Positions 1 through 6,220 of a DNA stretch of 8,084 nt are shown piece by piece; position 1 is the stretch's first letter, and every line of letters starts with the position of its first letter. A program made the translations under genes and the position numbers. The notes under the pieces were generated by a model. It was given only the letters and a program-made list of their open reading frames with translations. It was not told the origin of the DNA and ran no database searches. Source of the DNA: JBMNHG01 sp045627705 (lineage in GTDB: Bacteria; Verrucomicrobiota; Kiritimatiellia; RFP12; JBMNHG01); assembly GCA_045627705.1 (NCBI GenBank), contig JAZQOE010000082.1, positions 1 through 8,084 on the forward strand, written 5' to 3'.

Positions 1-22
1 CATGGTAAAATCGCACAATCAT

Positions 23-35
23 TTGGAACTTCCAA
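23..35. promoter_or_regulatory. perfect dyad upstream of the small membrane protein gene
   Basis: The two arms TTGGAA and TTCCAA surround a single C, giving a perfect 13-base interrupted palindrome. It ends 3 bases before the ribosome binding site of the gene starting at 56. Its position and symmetry fit an operator for a dimeric regulator, but no regulator is visible and the site could be chance or the end of an upstream gene. Confidence 0.25.
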
Positions 36-38
36 CGT

Positions 39-46
39 AGGGAAGG
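39..46 (+). promoter_or_regulatory. ribosome binding site of the 56-250 gene
   Basis: AGGGAAGG lies 9 bases before the ATG at 56. It is one of only two convincing Shine-Dalgarno sites in the window and supports the start of a very short gene that would otherwise be doubtful. Confidence 0.6.
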
Positions 47-55
47 ATTGCAACC

Positions 56-250
56 ATGGCTGAAAACGAAAACAATGAGCAACAGGGCGCGTTTCTTGCG
101 GATCGCTTCCGCAATCCCGCCGAAACGATGGAGAAGAAGTCTCCGGCCGGCGACATCTGGGCTGGCATTGTCGCTATTCTCGGCTTTGTGATTTTCGCGG
201 CCGTGACAGTCTGCCTCTACTTCGACATGAACCAACTTTCCGGGATGTAG
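56..250 (+). CDS. small single-pass membrane protein, unknown function
   Basis: This is a 64-residue protein I do not recognise. Residues 1-32 are hydrophilic and rich in Glu, Asn and Lys. Residues about 34-56 form one hydrophobic helix (starting DIWAGIVAILGF), and a short tail ends in QLSGM. With no cleavage site and acidic and basic residues before the helix, it is most likely anchored in the inner membrane, but the topology is not certain. The good ribosome binding site and the terminator-like hairpin just downstream argue that it is a real, separately transcribed gene. Small proteins of this shape often accompany secretion, cell-envelope or respiratory complexes, but nothing in the sequence selects one of these. 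The upstream neighbour lies outside the window. Confidence 0.65.
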   Translation: MAENENNEQQGAFLADRFRNPAETMEKKSPAGDIWAGIVAILGFVIFAAVTVCLYFDMNQLSGM

Positions 251-277
251 CCCCGAAGTTAAGTTGCAATCGCAAGG

Positions 278-325
278 CCGGCGCGCCGGGCACTTCCGTG
301 CCGCTGGCGCACCGGTTTTCGTTTT
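278..325 (+). terminator. intrinsic terminator or attenuator between the small protein gene and the DWDDN-HAD gene
   Basis: Bases 278-293 pair with 298-315. From outside in, there are four pairs (CCGG/CCGG), one C-A mismatch, five pairs (GCGCC/GGCGC), a small internal loop, then GGCAC/GTGCC closed by the tetraloop TTCC. The helix is followed at once by TTTTCGTTTT (316-325), the layout of a rho-independent terminator. It begins 27 bases after the stop of the small gene. Unusually, the T-tract ends 6 bases before the ATG at 332, where a ribosome binding site would be expected, so it may control the next gene as well as end the previous one. Confidence 0.6.
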
Positions 326-331
326 CATGCG

Positions 332-1234
332 ATGGAGAGCAAGATCCCATACGTCAACTACGCGGTGAAAAACCGCGATTTCAAGTATTACGTCTTCGAC
401 TGGGACGACAACATCCTCCACATGCCGACGCGCATCCACCTGGAGGCTCTCCAGCCCGATGGCAAGTGGGTGCCGCATCTCGTCTCCACCTCGCTCTTCA
501 GCATCATCCGCACGGATACAATCCACTACCGGCCGCCGAATGGCGTATGGTGCGACGCATTCGTGGAGTTCCATACCGGGGGCGACGCCATTTTCCTCGA
601 GGATACACGGAAGGCGCTCCATGCCGCCGTCGAAAATCCGTCATCTGCGGCGCCGAGTTTCAAGACGTTCAAGCGGACTCTCGTCGAAGGGCGCATTTTC
701 GCGATTGTCACCGCCCGCGGCCATGCGCCCGAAACAATCCGCCAGGCTGTCGAGGAGTTCATCGACATCGTGCTGACGCCCGACGAGCGCAAGGAAATGA
801 TGTCGAACCTTCGCGGCTATCGCGCATCGTTCGATGGCACGGCCGATTTCGGGACCGACGCGGAGGAACTGGATTTCTATCTAAAGCTGAACCGCTATCA
901 TCCGGTGACGTCCCCGCAATTCGTCGAGAAGATGAATAACGGGCGCGCGCTCGACGGCAATGCCGAAGAGGGCAAGCGAGTCGCCATCCGCGATTTCGTC
1001 GAACACGTCGTGAGGGTCGTGCAGCGGTCGTCGCCGGAATCCAGCCATCGCCCATTCAGCGTTGGCTTCTCGGACGACGACCCAAAGAATGTCGCGGCAG
1101 TGCAGTCCTACATCGAACAAGAGCTCGCCCGACATTTCCCCTCGATCAAGTTCTGTGTTTACGACACATCCGATTCCTCCTTGCCCAATGGGCGCAAGGT
1201 CGTGGTGTCGGGCCAACTCGACTTTGGATTCTAG
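332..1234 (+). CDS. HAD-superfamily hydrolase with DWDDN motif
   Basis: This 300-residue protein has the Rossmann-fold motifs of the haloacid dehalogenase superfamily. Motif I is VFDWDDNIL, with Asp23 as the likely nucleophile and Asp25 as the general acid. Motif II is IVTARG, with Thr127. A likely motif III lysine lies near 215 (GKRVAIRDF), and motif IV is GFSDDDPKN, with acidic residues 248-250 for Mg2+. The long stretch between motifs I and II (about residues 28-122) and residues 150-215 would form cap elements. Such proteins are usually Mg-dependent phosphatases, and the substrate here is unknown. I recall a family of uncharacterised bacterial proteins with the same DWDDN and SVGFSDDD signatures, but no assigned reaction. 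The ATG at 332 has no Shine-Dalgarno site and sits directly behind a terminator-like hairpin. No other plausible in-frame start is nearby, and the conserved part begins by about residue 6. The stop is 2 bases before psd, suggesting translational coupling with phospholipid synthesis genes. Confidence 0.85.
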   Translation: MESKIPYVNYAVKNRDFKYYVFDWDDNILHMPTRIHLEALQPDGKWVPHLVSTSLFSIIRTDTIHYRPPNGVWCDAFVEFHTGGDAIFLEDTRKALHAAVENPSSAAPSFKTFKRTLVEGRIFAIVTARGHAPETIRQAVEEFIDIVLTPDERKEMMSNLRGYRASFDGTADFGTDAEELDFYLKLNRYHPVTSPQFVEKMNNGRALDGNAEEGKRVAIRDFVEHVVRVVQRSSPESSHRPFSVGFSDDDPKNVAAVQSYIEQELARHFPSIKFCVYDTSDSSLPNGRKVVVSGQLDFGF

Positions 1235-1236
1235 GA

Positions 1237-1986
1237 ATGAACGCAACCAGCCAACCGGATTTCTCCGTAAAGGGCGCATTGTTTCCGCACATCAACCGCG
1301 AGGGCGTCCGCTTCGGCGTGATCGCGCTCGTGCTAGCCGCGCTTCCCATCGTGGCCTCGGTGCTTCTTGCGCTTTCCCGCCATCCGCTTCTGTCAGGAAT
1401 CTTCGCGGTGATAGCGACGCTCATGCTGCTTGGCGCGTATGGCGTGTTTCTCTTCTTCCGCGATCCCGAACGCTATCCCCCGGAAAATGACCAGACGGCA
1501 CTGCTGAGCCCGGCCGATGGGCGCGTCTGCCTCGTCCGCCACATTCCGCTTCCGCCGCAGATCGAGGACGATGCGTCGCGCGCCGCCGGTCCTGTGTGGT
1601 GCGTATCGGTCTTCATGAGCGTGATGAACGTGCACGTGAACCGCGCCCCCGCCGCCGCGCGCATCGTGCGCCGCGCGTATGTCCCGGGCAAGTTCGTCAA
1701 TGCGTCGCTGGACAAGGCCAGCGAGGATAACGAGCGCTGCCTATACCTGATGGAAACGCCGCGCGGGCAGCGTTTCGGAGTTGTCCAGATCGCCGGTCTT
1801 GTCGCCCGCCGCATCGTCTCCCTTGCTGGCGAAGGCACGACCCTTGCGCGTGCCGAGCGCTTTGGACTGATCCGATTTGGAAGCCGTCTCGACATCTATC
1901 TGCCCTCTGGCGTCCTGCCCGAAGTGCGCATCGGCCAGACGATGGTGGCCAGTGAAACGATTATTGCACATCTTCCGAATGGTTGA
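1237..1986 (+). CDS. psd: phosphatidylserine decarboxylase
   Basis: Psd converts phosphatidylserine to phosphatidylethanolamine at the inner membrane with a self-made pyruvoyl cofactor. The 249-residue product has a hydrophobic N-terminal region with two likely membrane segments (about 25-47 and 52-74), followed by FFRDPER. Next come SPADGRV (91-97, including Asp94), FMSVMNVHVNR (126-136, including His133), VQIAG (183-187) and the processing site RFGS. Self-cleavage is expected between Gly215 and Ser216, so Ser216 would become the pyruvoyl group of a 34-residue alpha chain. The FGS form matches the short, proteobacterial/archaeal-like Psd type rather than the long E. coli form with LGST. The gene starts 2 bases after the HAD stop with only a weak GGA upstream. 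Its stop is 5 bases before the pssA ATG, so the product of the next gene is its substrate supplier. Confidence 0.95.
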   Translation: MNATSQPDFSVKGALFPHINREGVRFGVIALVLAALPIVASVLLALSRHPLLSGIFAVIATLMLLGAYGVFLFFRDPERYPPENDQTALLSPADGRVCLVRHIPLPPQIEDDASRAAGPVWCVSVFMSVMNVHVNRAPAAARIVRRAYVPGKFVNASLDKASEDNERCLYLMETPRGQRFGVVQIAGLVARRIVSLAGEGTTLARAERFGLIRFGSRLDIYLPSGVLPEVRIGQTMVASETIIAHLPNG

Positions 1987-1991
1987 ACAAG

Positions 1992-2918
1992 ATGAAATTC
2001 AAGAGAAGACATTTTCGCTCACGCGCTGAAAAAACGGGCGGTCCAGTTGCGCCGAGGCAGCGCCGCCCACGCCGTCTGCGACGGTTGCGCCTGCGCCCGA
2101 TAAGCATTCCGAGCATTCCAATTCGCACGATGGCGCCAAATCTCGTGACGATGACGGCTGCCGCATGCGGTATCGTGGCGATTATTCTTGCGCAGGCGGG
2201 ACGCTGGACCGCTGCGCTTGTCGCGCTCTTCTGCTCGGGCGTCTGCGACTTCTGCGACGGCGGCGTGGCACGACTGCTCAATGCCACGTCGAAGCTTGGC
2301 GCGGAACTTGATTCGCTTGCGGACTTCGTGAATTTCGGCGTCGCGCCTGCGCTTATCATGTACTACTGGATACGCCCGCACATCGCGGACTTCCCTCCAG
2401 GATCGATCCAGCACGACATCCTCACGCCGTATGTCCTTGTAGCCTTCGCCGTCTTCTACGCGATGTCGTGTTCGTTCCGCCTCGCGCGCTTCAACACGCT
2501 TCTGGCCGAGCCGACAACGCCGCGCTGGAGCCGTTATTTCATGGGCGTTCCCGCGCCGGGCGGCGCATTCCTGGTCCTTACGCCGCTTCTGCTCTGGGTC
2601 GGTTTCGGCGAGCAAGTCGATTTCCTGCGCAGCCCTGTCCTCGGCGCGATACTGCTTCTTGGCATTGGAATCCTGATGGTATCCCGCGTGCCGACCTTCG
2701 CACTGAAGCACTTCCATGCCAGCAAGCGCTTTGTGGTGGCGACCGCCGCAATCCTTCTCGCCTGCTTTTTCATCCTTGGATTCTGCGAGACGATCGGACT
2801 GCTCGGCGTACTGTATTTCGCGACACTTCCAGTTTTCGCCATTCATGGGATGAGGCTTCCAGATCAAGCGCCTGACGAGTCCTCCGACATCGCCGAACGG
2901 CCTGATGACGGCGCCTGA
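1992..2918 (+). CDS. pssA: CDP-diacylglycerol--serine O-phosphatidyltransferase
   Basis: This integral membrane enzyme makes phosphatidylserine from CDP-diacylglycerol and serine, the step before Psd. The CDP-alcohol phosphatidyltransferase signature D-x2-D-G-x2-A-R-x8-G-x3-D-x3-D is complete, with Asp86, Asp89, Gly90, Arg94, Gly103, Asp107 and Asp111 in the 308-residue form. It is preceded by the family-typical APNLVTMTAAACG. Several later hydrophobic segments, the GVPAPGG stretch near 186-192 and SRVPTFALK near 231-239 fit PssA rather than phosphatidylglycerophosphate synthase. The first about 35 residues are strongly basic, with many arginines, and the tail is acidic. I chose ATG 1992. An in-frame TTG at 1983 overlaps the psd stop, and an ATG at 2130 would remove IPIRT, which resembles conserved sequence in other PssA proteins. 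No clear ribosome binding site exists, so translation is probably coupled to psd. Confidence 0.93.
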   Translation: MKFKRRHFRSRAEKTGGPVAPRQRRPRRLRRLRLRPISIPSIPIRTMAPNLVTMTAAACGIVAIILAQAGRWTAALVALFCSGVCDFCDGGVARLLNATSKLGAELDSLADFVNFGVAPALIMYYWIRPHIADFPPGSIQHDILTPYVLVAFAVFYAMSCSFRLARFNTLLAEPTTPRWSRYFMGVPAPGGAFLVLTPLLLWVGFGEQVDFLRSPVLGAILLLGIGILMVSRVPTFALKHFHASKRFVVATAAILLACFFILGFCETIGLLGVLYFATLPVFAIHGMRLPDQAPDESSDIAERPDDGA

Positions 2919-2939
2919 TTTCCATCCTTGCGGGAAATC
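2917..2939 (+). repeat. hairpin overlapping the pssA stop
   Basis: GATTTCC (2917-2923) and GGAAATC (2933-2939) are perfect 7-base complements around a 9-base loop. Only a poor T-rich tail (ATTTGTGTT) follows after CC, so this is at best a weak terminator. The left arm occurs again at 2965-2971, so an alternative pairing with the same right arm is possible. Confidence 0.35.
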
Positions 2940-2955
2940 CCATTTGTGTTACCCT
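2928..2955 (+). promoter_or_regulatory. possible promoter of the manB unit
   Basis: TTGCGG (2928-2933) and TACCCT (2950-2955) are 16 bases apart, and TG at 2947-2948 gives an extended minus-10 pattern. The match to a housekeeping sigma consensus is only partial. It is reported because a 95-base gap with a new ribosome binding site suggests that transcription can start here. Confidence 0.2.
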
Positions 2956-2970
2956 TTGCGAACTGATTTC

Positions 2971-2992
2971 CGCCACGTGCGTTTGCGTGGCG
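2971..2992 (+). repeat. hairpin in the manB leader
   Basis: CGCCACG (2971-2977) and CGTGGCG (2986-2992) form a perfect 7-bp stem with an 8-base loop. It lies 10 bases before the ribosome binding site of manB. AAACTT rather than a T-tract follows, so it is not a terminator. It could stabilise the transcript or be a protein site. Confidence 0.4.
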
Positions 2993-3002
2993 AAACTTGA
3001 TT

Positions 3003-3006
3003 GGAG
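3003..3006 (+). promoter_or_regulatory. ribosome binding site deciding the manB start
   Basis: GGAG lies 7 bases before ATG 3014. An in-frame GTG at 2987 would add nine residues, but it falls inside the leader hairpin and lacks such a site, so the ATG is preferred. Confidence 0.6.
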
Positions 3007-3013
3007 CGACGAC

Positions 3014-4372
3014 ATGGCTGGCATATTCAAGGCATACGATATCCGCGGAATCTACGGACAGGACCTTACCGACGAGGTCTTCTACAAGATCGCCCGTGCC
3101 TACGCGAAGTTCACGGGCGCGAAGAAGGTCGTGGTTGCCCGCGACATCCGTCTCCACTCCGAACCGCTTTTCGCGGCCTTCGCGCGCGGCCTCAACGATG
3201 TCGGCGTGGATGTGATCGACATAGGCCGGGCCTCGACACCCATGAGCTATTTCGCCAACGGTACGCTCAAGGCGGACGGCTCCGTGATGATCACAGCCTC
3301 CCATAACACGAAGGAATGGAACGGCTGCAAGCTCTGCCGCGCCAATGCGGTGCCGATCTCCGGCGCGACTGGCATCAAGGATATCGAGACGATGGTCCTT
3401 TCCGGCGACCTCGGCGCGGACGCCCCCGTGAAGGGCACGGTGACAAAGGTCGATATCCTTCCGCAGTACATCGCGCACGTCCGCAAGTTCGCCCACCTCG
3501 CAAAGCCCCTCCACATCGCCTGCGATTTCGCCAATGGCATGGGCATCTGCGAGGCGCAGTCGCTCAAGGGATCGGACATCACGTACGATGGCCTCTACGA
3601 AGACTTCAACGGCGACTTCCCGAACCACGAGGCCAATCCCCTCAAGGTCGAGACAATGGCCGACCTCCAGGCCCTCATAAAGGCGAACCCCGGCAAGTAC
3701 GCTTTCGGCGTCGCCTACGATGGCGATGCCGACCGCGCGGGCTTCGTCGATGAATTGGGCAACGTGATCCCAATGGACTTCACCACCGCCCTTATTTCGC
3801 AGGACATGATCGCGTCGAACCCCGGCAGCGTCTGCTTCTACGACCTCCGCAGCTCGAAGGTCGTGGATGAAACGATCGCGGCGGCTGGCGGCAGGCCGAT
3901 GATGTCGCGTGTCGGCCACTCGTTCATCAAGGGGCAGATGCGCGAAAACGATGCTGTTTTCGCCGGCGAACTTTCCGGGCACTACTATTTCAAGTCGAAC
4001 TTCACCGCCGAATCCTCGTCGATGGCCGTCTTCGCCCTCGCCAATATCGTCTCGAAGTCCGGCAAGCCGCTGAGCGAGCTGATCGCGCCGCTACGCAAAT
4101 ACTCCCAGAGCGGCGAAATCAACTCGAAGGTCGCCTGCGACCCGAAATCCATTCTTGAAAAGATCAAGGCGCTCTATTCGGGCAAGGCCGACAAAGTCTT
4201 CGAGCTGGATGGCGTTTCCATCGACAACTGGAAGAGCGAAGGCTGGTGGTTCAATGTCCGTTGCTCCAACACCGAGCCTCTCGTGCGTCTCAATCTCGAG
4301 GCGCGCGACAAGGCCACGATGGAATCGAAGCGCGACGAAATCCTCGCCTTGATCCGCCGTTCCCCGGCATAA
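3014..4372 (+). CDS. manB: phosphomannomutase / phosphoglucomutase
   Basis: A member of the alpha-D-phosphohexomutase superfamily, this 452-residue enzyme interconverts hexose 6-phosphate and 1-phosphate through a phosphoserine. It feeds GDP-mannose or UDP-glucose synthesis for surface glycans. It begins with the classic IFKAYDIRGIYG. The catalytic loop is TASHN (94-98, Ser96 phosphorylated), the metal loop is DGDADR (236-241), the sugar-binding loop is GELSGH (318-323) and the phosphate loop is RCSNTEP (416-422). The C-terminal order SGEINSK, then DGVSIDNW, then SNTEPLVRLNLEAR resembles E. coli ManB/CpsG, so I favour a mannose-type enzyme, though dual PMM/PGM activity is common and cannot be excluded. 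Thr follows TASHN where Pro is usual. The length is normal. It is probably the first gene of a unit continuing into holB, whose start codon is only 1 base after this stop. Confidence 0.92.
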   Translation: MAGIFKAYDIRGIYGQDLTDEVFYKIARAYAKFTGAKKVVVARDIRLHSEPLFAAFARGLNDVGVDVIDIGRASTPMSYFANGTLKADGSVMITASHNTKEWNGCKLCRANAVPISGATGIKDIETMVLSGDLGADAPVKGTVTKVDILPQYIAHVRKFAHLAKPLHIACDFANGMGICEAQSLKGSDITYDGLYEDFNGDFPNHEANPLKVETMADLQALIKANPGKYAFGVAYDGDADRAGFVDELGNVIPMDFTTALISQDMIASNPGSVCFYDLRSSKVVDETIAAAGGRPMMSRVGHSFIKGQMRENDAVFAGELSGHYYFKSNFTAESSSMAVFALANIVSKSGKPLSELIAPLRKYSQSGEINSKVACDPKSILEKIKALYSGKADKVFELDGVSIDNWKSEGWWFNVRCSNTEPLVRLNLEARDKATMESKRDEILALIRRSPA

Positions 4373-4373
4373 A

Positions 4374-5360
4374 ATGAACACCGACGCAGCATTCAAACTG
4401 CTCGAGCGCGCCTATCGCGCCGGACGCACCGCGCATGCGTATGTCTTCGCCGGCGCACCGCGCGGCGCCGCGGGCGAATTGGCTGTCCGCATGATCCAAC
4501 TGCTCGCCTGCAAGGCGGAAAACGCGCCTTGCGATGCTTGCGACACCTGCAGGCAGATCCGCGAGCATGTCTGGGCCGATTCGCTCTGGATACAGCCCGA
4601 AAAGAAATCCCGCGCCATCTCGGTTGACACGATACGCGACATTGTCTTGCCGTTCGCGTCGCAGACGGCATTTCTTGGCGGTTGGAAGGTGGCGGTGTTC
4701 GTTGGAGCCGACCGCCTCCGCGAAGAAGCGGCGAATGCCTTCCTCCTCACGCTCGAAGAGCCGCCGCCGAAGACGCTCTTCCTGCTCCTCACCGATGCCC
4801 CGCAGTTTCTTCTTCCGACAATCGCCTCGCGCTGCCAGCGCATAGAGGTGTCGGATGAAACCGATGGCCTGGGCTCCCGGCTCAAGCCGGAATGGCGCGA
4901 TCGTGTCATCGAGATCATTTCCTCGATCGACAACGCAGGCCCCGCTTCCGCGATGGCCGCAACCTCGCGGATGTGCGGGCTACTCGAGGAAATGAAGAAA
5001 GACGCCGAAGCGCAGGTCAGAGCCGAGAATTCCGGGGAAGCCGAAAGCATCGACGAAGAGAAGGAAGTAATCGAAGCGCGCATTTCCGCCCTTTACCGCG
5101 AATCCCGGCGCGGCGTGCTCGAATGCGTTATGTCATGGTATCGCGACCTGCTTGCCCTTCGCGCCGGCGGCGATGAATCGCTCGTTATGAATGGCGGTCA
5201 CACCGGACTCCTCCGCGAGCGGGCGCAGCGGCTTACGCATTCGCAGGCGCTTTCGAATATCGATGGCGTGGAGGAACTAATGCGCCAGCTCGACCAAAGC
5301 ATATCGGAACAAACGCTTTTCGCCTATTGGCTCGACCGCCTCCACGGGGGAGTCAAATAA
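4374..5360 (+). CDS. holB: DNA polymerase III delta prime subunit (clamp loader)
   Basis: This 328-residue AAA+ protein is part of the clamp loader that places the beta sliding clamp on primed DNA. The N-terminus (HAYVFAGAPRGAAGE, 21-35) is in the P-loop position but lacks the Walker A lysine, as expected for the non-hydrolysing delta prime subunit. A four-cysteine zinc module follows (Cys46, Cys53, Cys56, Cys59). LTLEEPP (126-132) and the SRC motif (152-154, TIASRCQRIEV), which supplies the arginine finger to the neighbouring subunit, are both present. Residues about 203-245 form a highly charged, Glu-rich helical insert before the C-terminal collar domain (RRGVLECVMSWYRDLLALR onward). Most HolB proteins I know are similar in length. 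The single-base gap after manB implies co-translation. There is no ribosome binding site of its own. Nothing in the sequence links replication to sugar metabolism, so co-location is probably only operonic. Confidence 0.9.
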   Translation: MNTDAAFKLLERAYRAGRTAHAYVFAGAPRGAAGELAVRMIQLLACKAENAPCDACDTCRQIREHVWADSLWIQPEKKSRAISVDTIRDIVLPFASQTAFLGGWKVAVFVGADRLREEAANAFLLTLEEPPPKTLFLLLTDAPQFLLPTIASRCQRIEVSDETDGLGSRLKPEWRDRVIEIISSIDNAGPASAMAATSRMCGLLEEMKKDAEAQVRAENSGEAESIDEEKEVIEARISALYRESRRGVLECVMSWYRDLLALRAGGDESLVMNGGHTGLLRERAQRLTHSQALSNIDGVEELMRQLDQSISEQTLFAYWLDRLHGGVK

Positions 5361-5382
5361 TCCGCTTCGGCATTCCATTCGC

Positions 5383-6210
5383 ATGATTGAAAGAAAGCAC
5401 ACTGCGCTTGTCGGCATCGACTCCGATGGATGCGTCTTCGATTCGATGCGCGCAAAGACCTTCGGCCACCTACTTCCACAGGCCGTCAGAGTCTGGGGAC
5501 TCGACGCGATTTCCGATATCGTGATGGAGGAAGGCGGGCGCATCAATCTCCGCACCCGCTGGCGCGGACGCAATCGCTTCACGAATCTGCTCCTCCTTTT
5601 CGAGCGCCTTGCGGAATTGCCGGAGGCGCGCGCGAAGGCCGCGCTCCCGCCGACTGCGTCGCTGCGCGCATATTGCGAAAGCGGCGCGCCGCTCGGCAAT
5701 CCGTCGCTCCAGGATGCAATCGCCTCTACAGGCGACCTGGAATTGCGCCGTGTGCTGGACTGGAGTACCGCCGTCAACGCGGGGATCGCCGCCATGCCGC
5801 CGATCCCCGCGTTCGAGGAGGCGCTGGCGACCCTCCCAGTCCTTCGCGAAAAAACCGATACGCTTGTCGTCTCGCAAACCCCCGCCGAAGCGCTCGAACG
5901 CGAGTGGCGCGCGCATGGCATACGCGAGTATGTGGCCGCGATCGCCGGACAGGAATTTGGATCGAAGAAGAACCAGTTGCTCTCTGCCAATGGCGGACAC
6001 TATGCCCATGGCGCGATGCTGATGATAGGCGACGCCCCGGGCGACATGGAGGCCGCCGATGAATCGGGCGTGCTCTTCTATCCGATCCTCCCCGGACACG
6101 AGAACGAATCGTGGCGCGATCTCCGCATCCGCTACCTTGATCAATTCCTCGACGGACGCCTCGACACAACCGTCCTCCGCGCCCGTTTCCTGTCGCTCCT
6201 TGACGTCTGA
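5383..6210 (+). CDS. HAD-family hydrolase, substrate unknown
   Basis: This 275-residue protein carries all four HAD motifs. Motif I is GIDSDGCVFDSM with Asp13 and Asp15, motif II is LVVSQTP with Ser164, motif III lysine is at 195 or 196 (GSKKNQ), and motif IV is IGDAPGDMEAA with Asp217 and Asp221. About 145 residues separate motifs I and II, so it has a large helical C1-type cap, including WRGRNRF (60-66), which looks conserved in proteins of this shape that I recall from Planctomycetes and Lentisphaerae. The arrangement is like phosphoglycolate or sugar-phosphate phosphatases, probably acting on a small soluble phosphate ester. The ATG at 5383 lies 22 bases after the holB stop without a clear ribosome binding site. 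The first motif starts at residue 11, as usual for the superfamily. It is followed after 10 bases by another HAD gene of a different subclass. Confidence 0.85.
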   Translation: MIERKHTALVGIDSDGCVFDSMRAKTFGHLLPQAVRVWGLDAISDIVMEEGGRINLRTRWRGRNRFTNLLLLFERLAELPEARAKAALPPTASLRAYCESGAPLGNPSLQDAIASTGDLELRRVLDWSTAVNAGIAAMPPIPAFEEALATLPVLREKTDTLVVSQTPAEALEREWRAHGIREYVAAIAGQEFGSKKNQLLSANGGHYAHGAMLMIGDAPGDMEAADESGVLFYPILPGHENESWRDLRIRYLDQFLDGRLDTTVLRARFLSLLDV

Positions 6211-6220
6211 TAATCCCGGA

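Noticed and set aside
2..40. Short open frame ending TAG at 38-40, possible end of an upstream gene
   Set aside because: Only 12 codons are visible and nothing identifies them. Frames ending at 8 or 63 are equally possible.
298..939. Long plus-strand open frame overlapping the DWDDN-HAD gene
   Set aside because: It is in another frame of a gene with clear HAD motifs, is rich in Arg, Pro and His as expected of a GC-rich shadow, and begins at GTG inside the terminator hairpin.
2019..2867. 282-residue minus-strand open frame opposite pssA
   Set aside because: Highly charged, without motifs, and fully antisense to a gene with a complete phosphatidyltransferase signature.
2864..3982. 372-residue minus-strand open frame opposite manB
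   Set aside because: Its composition (Glu/Arg/Val/His/Asp rich, no motif) is what the opposite strand of a GC-rich gene gives, and manB is certain from its four active-site loops.
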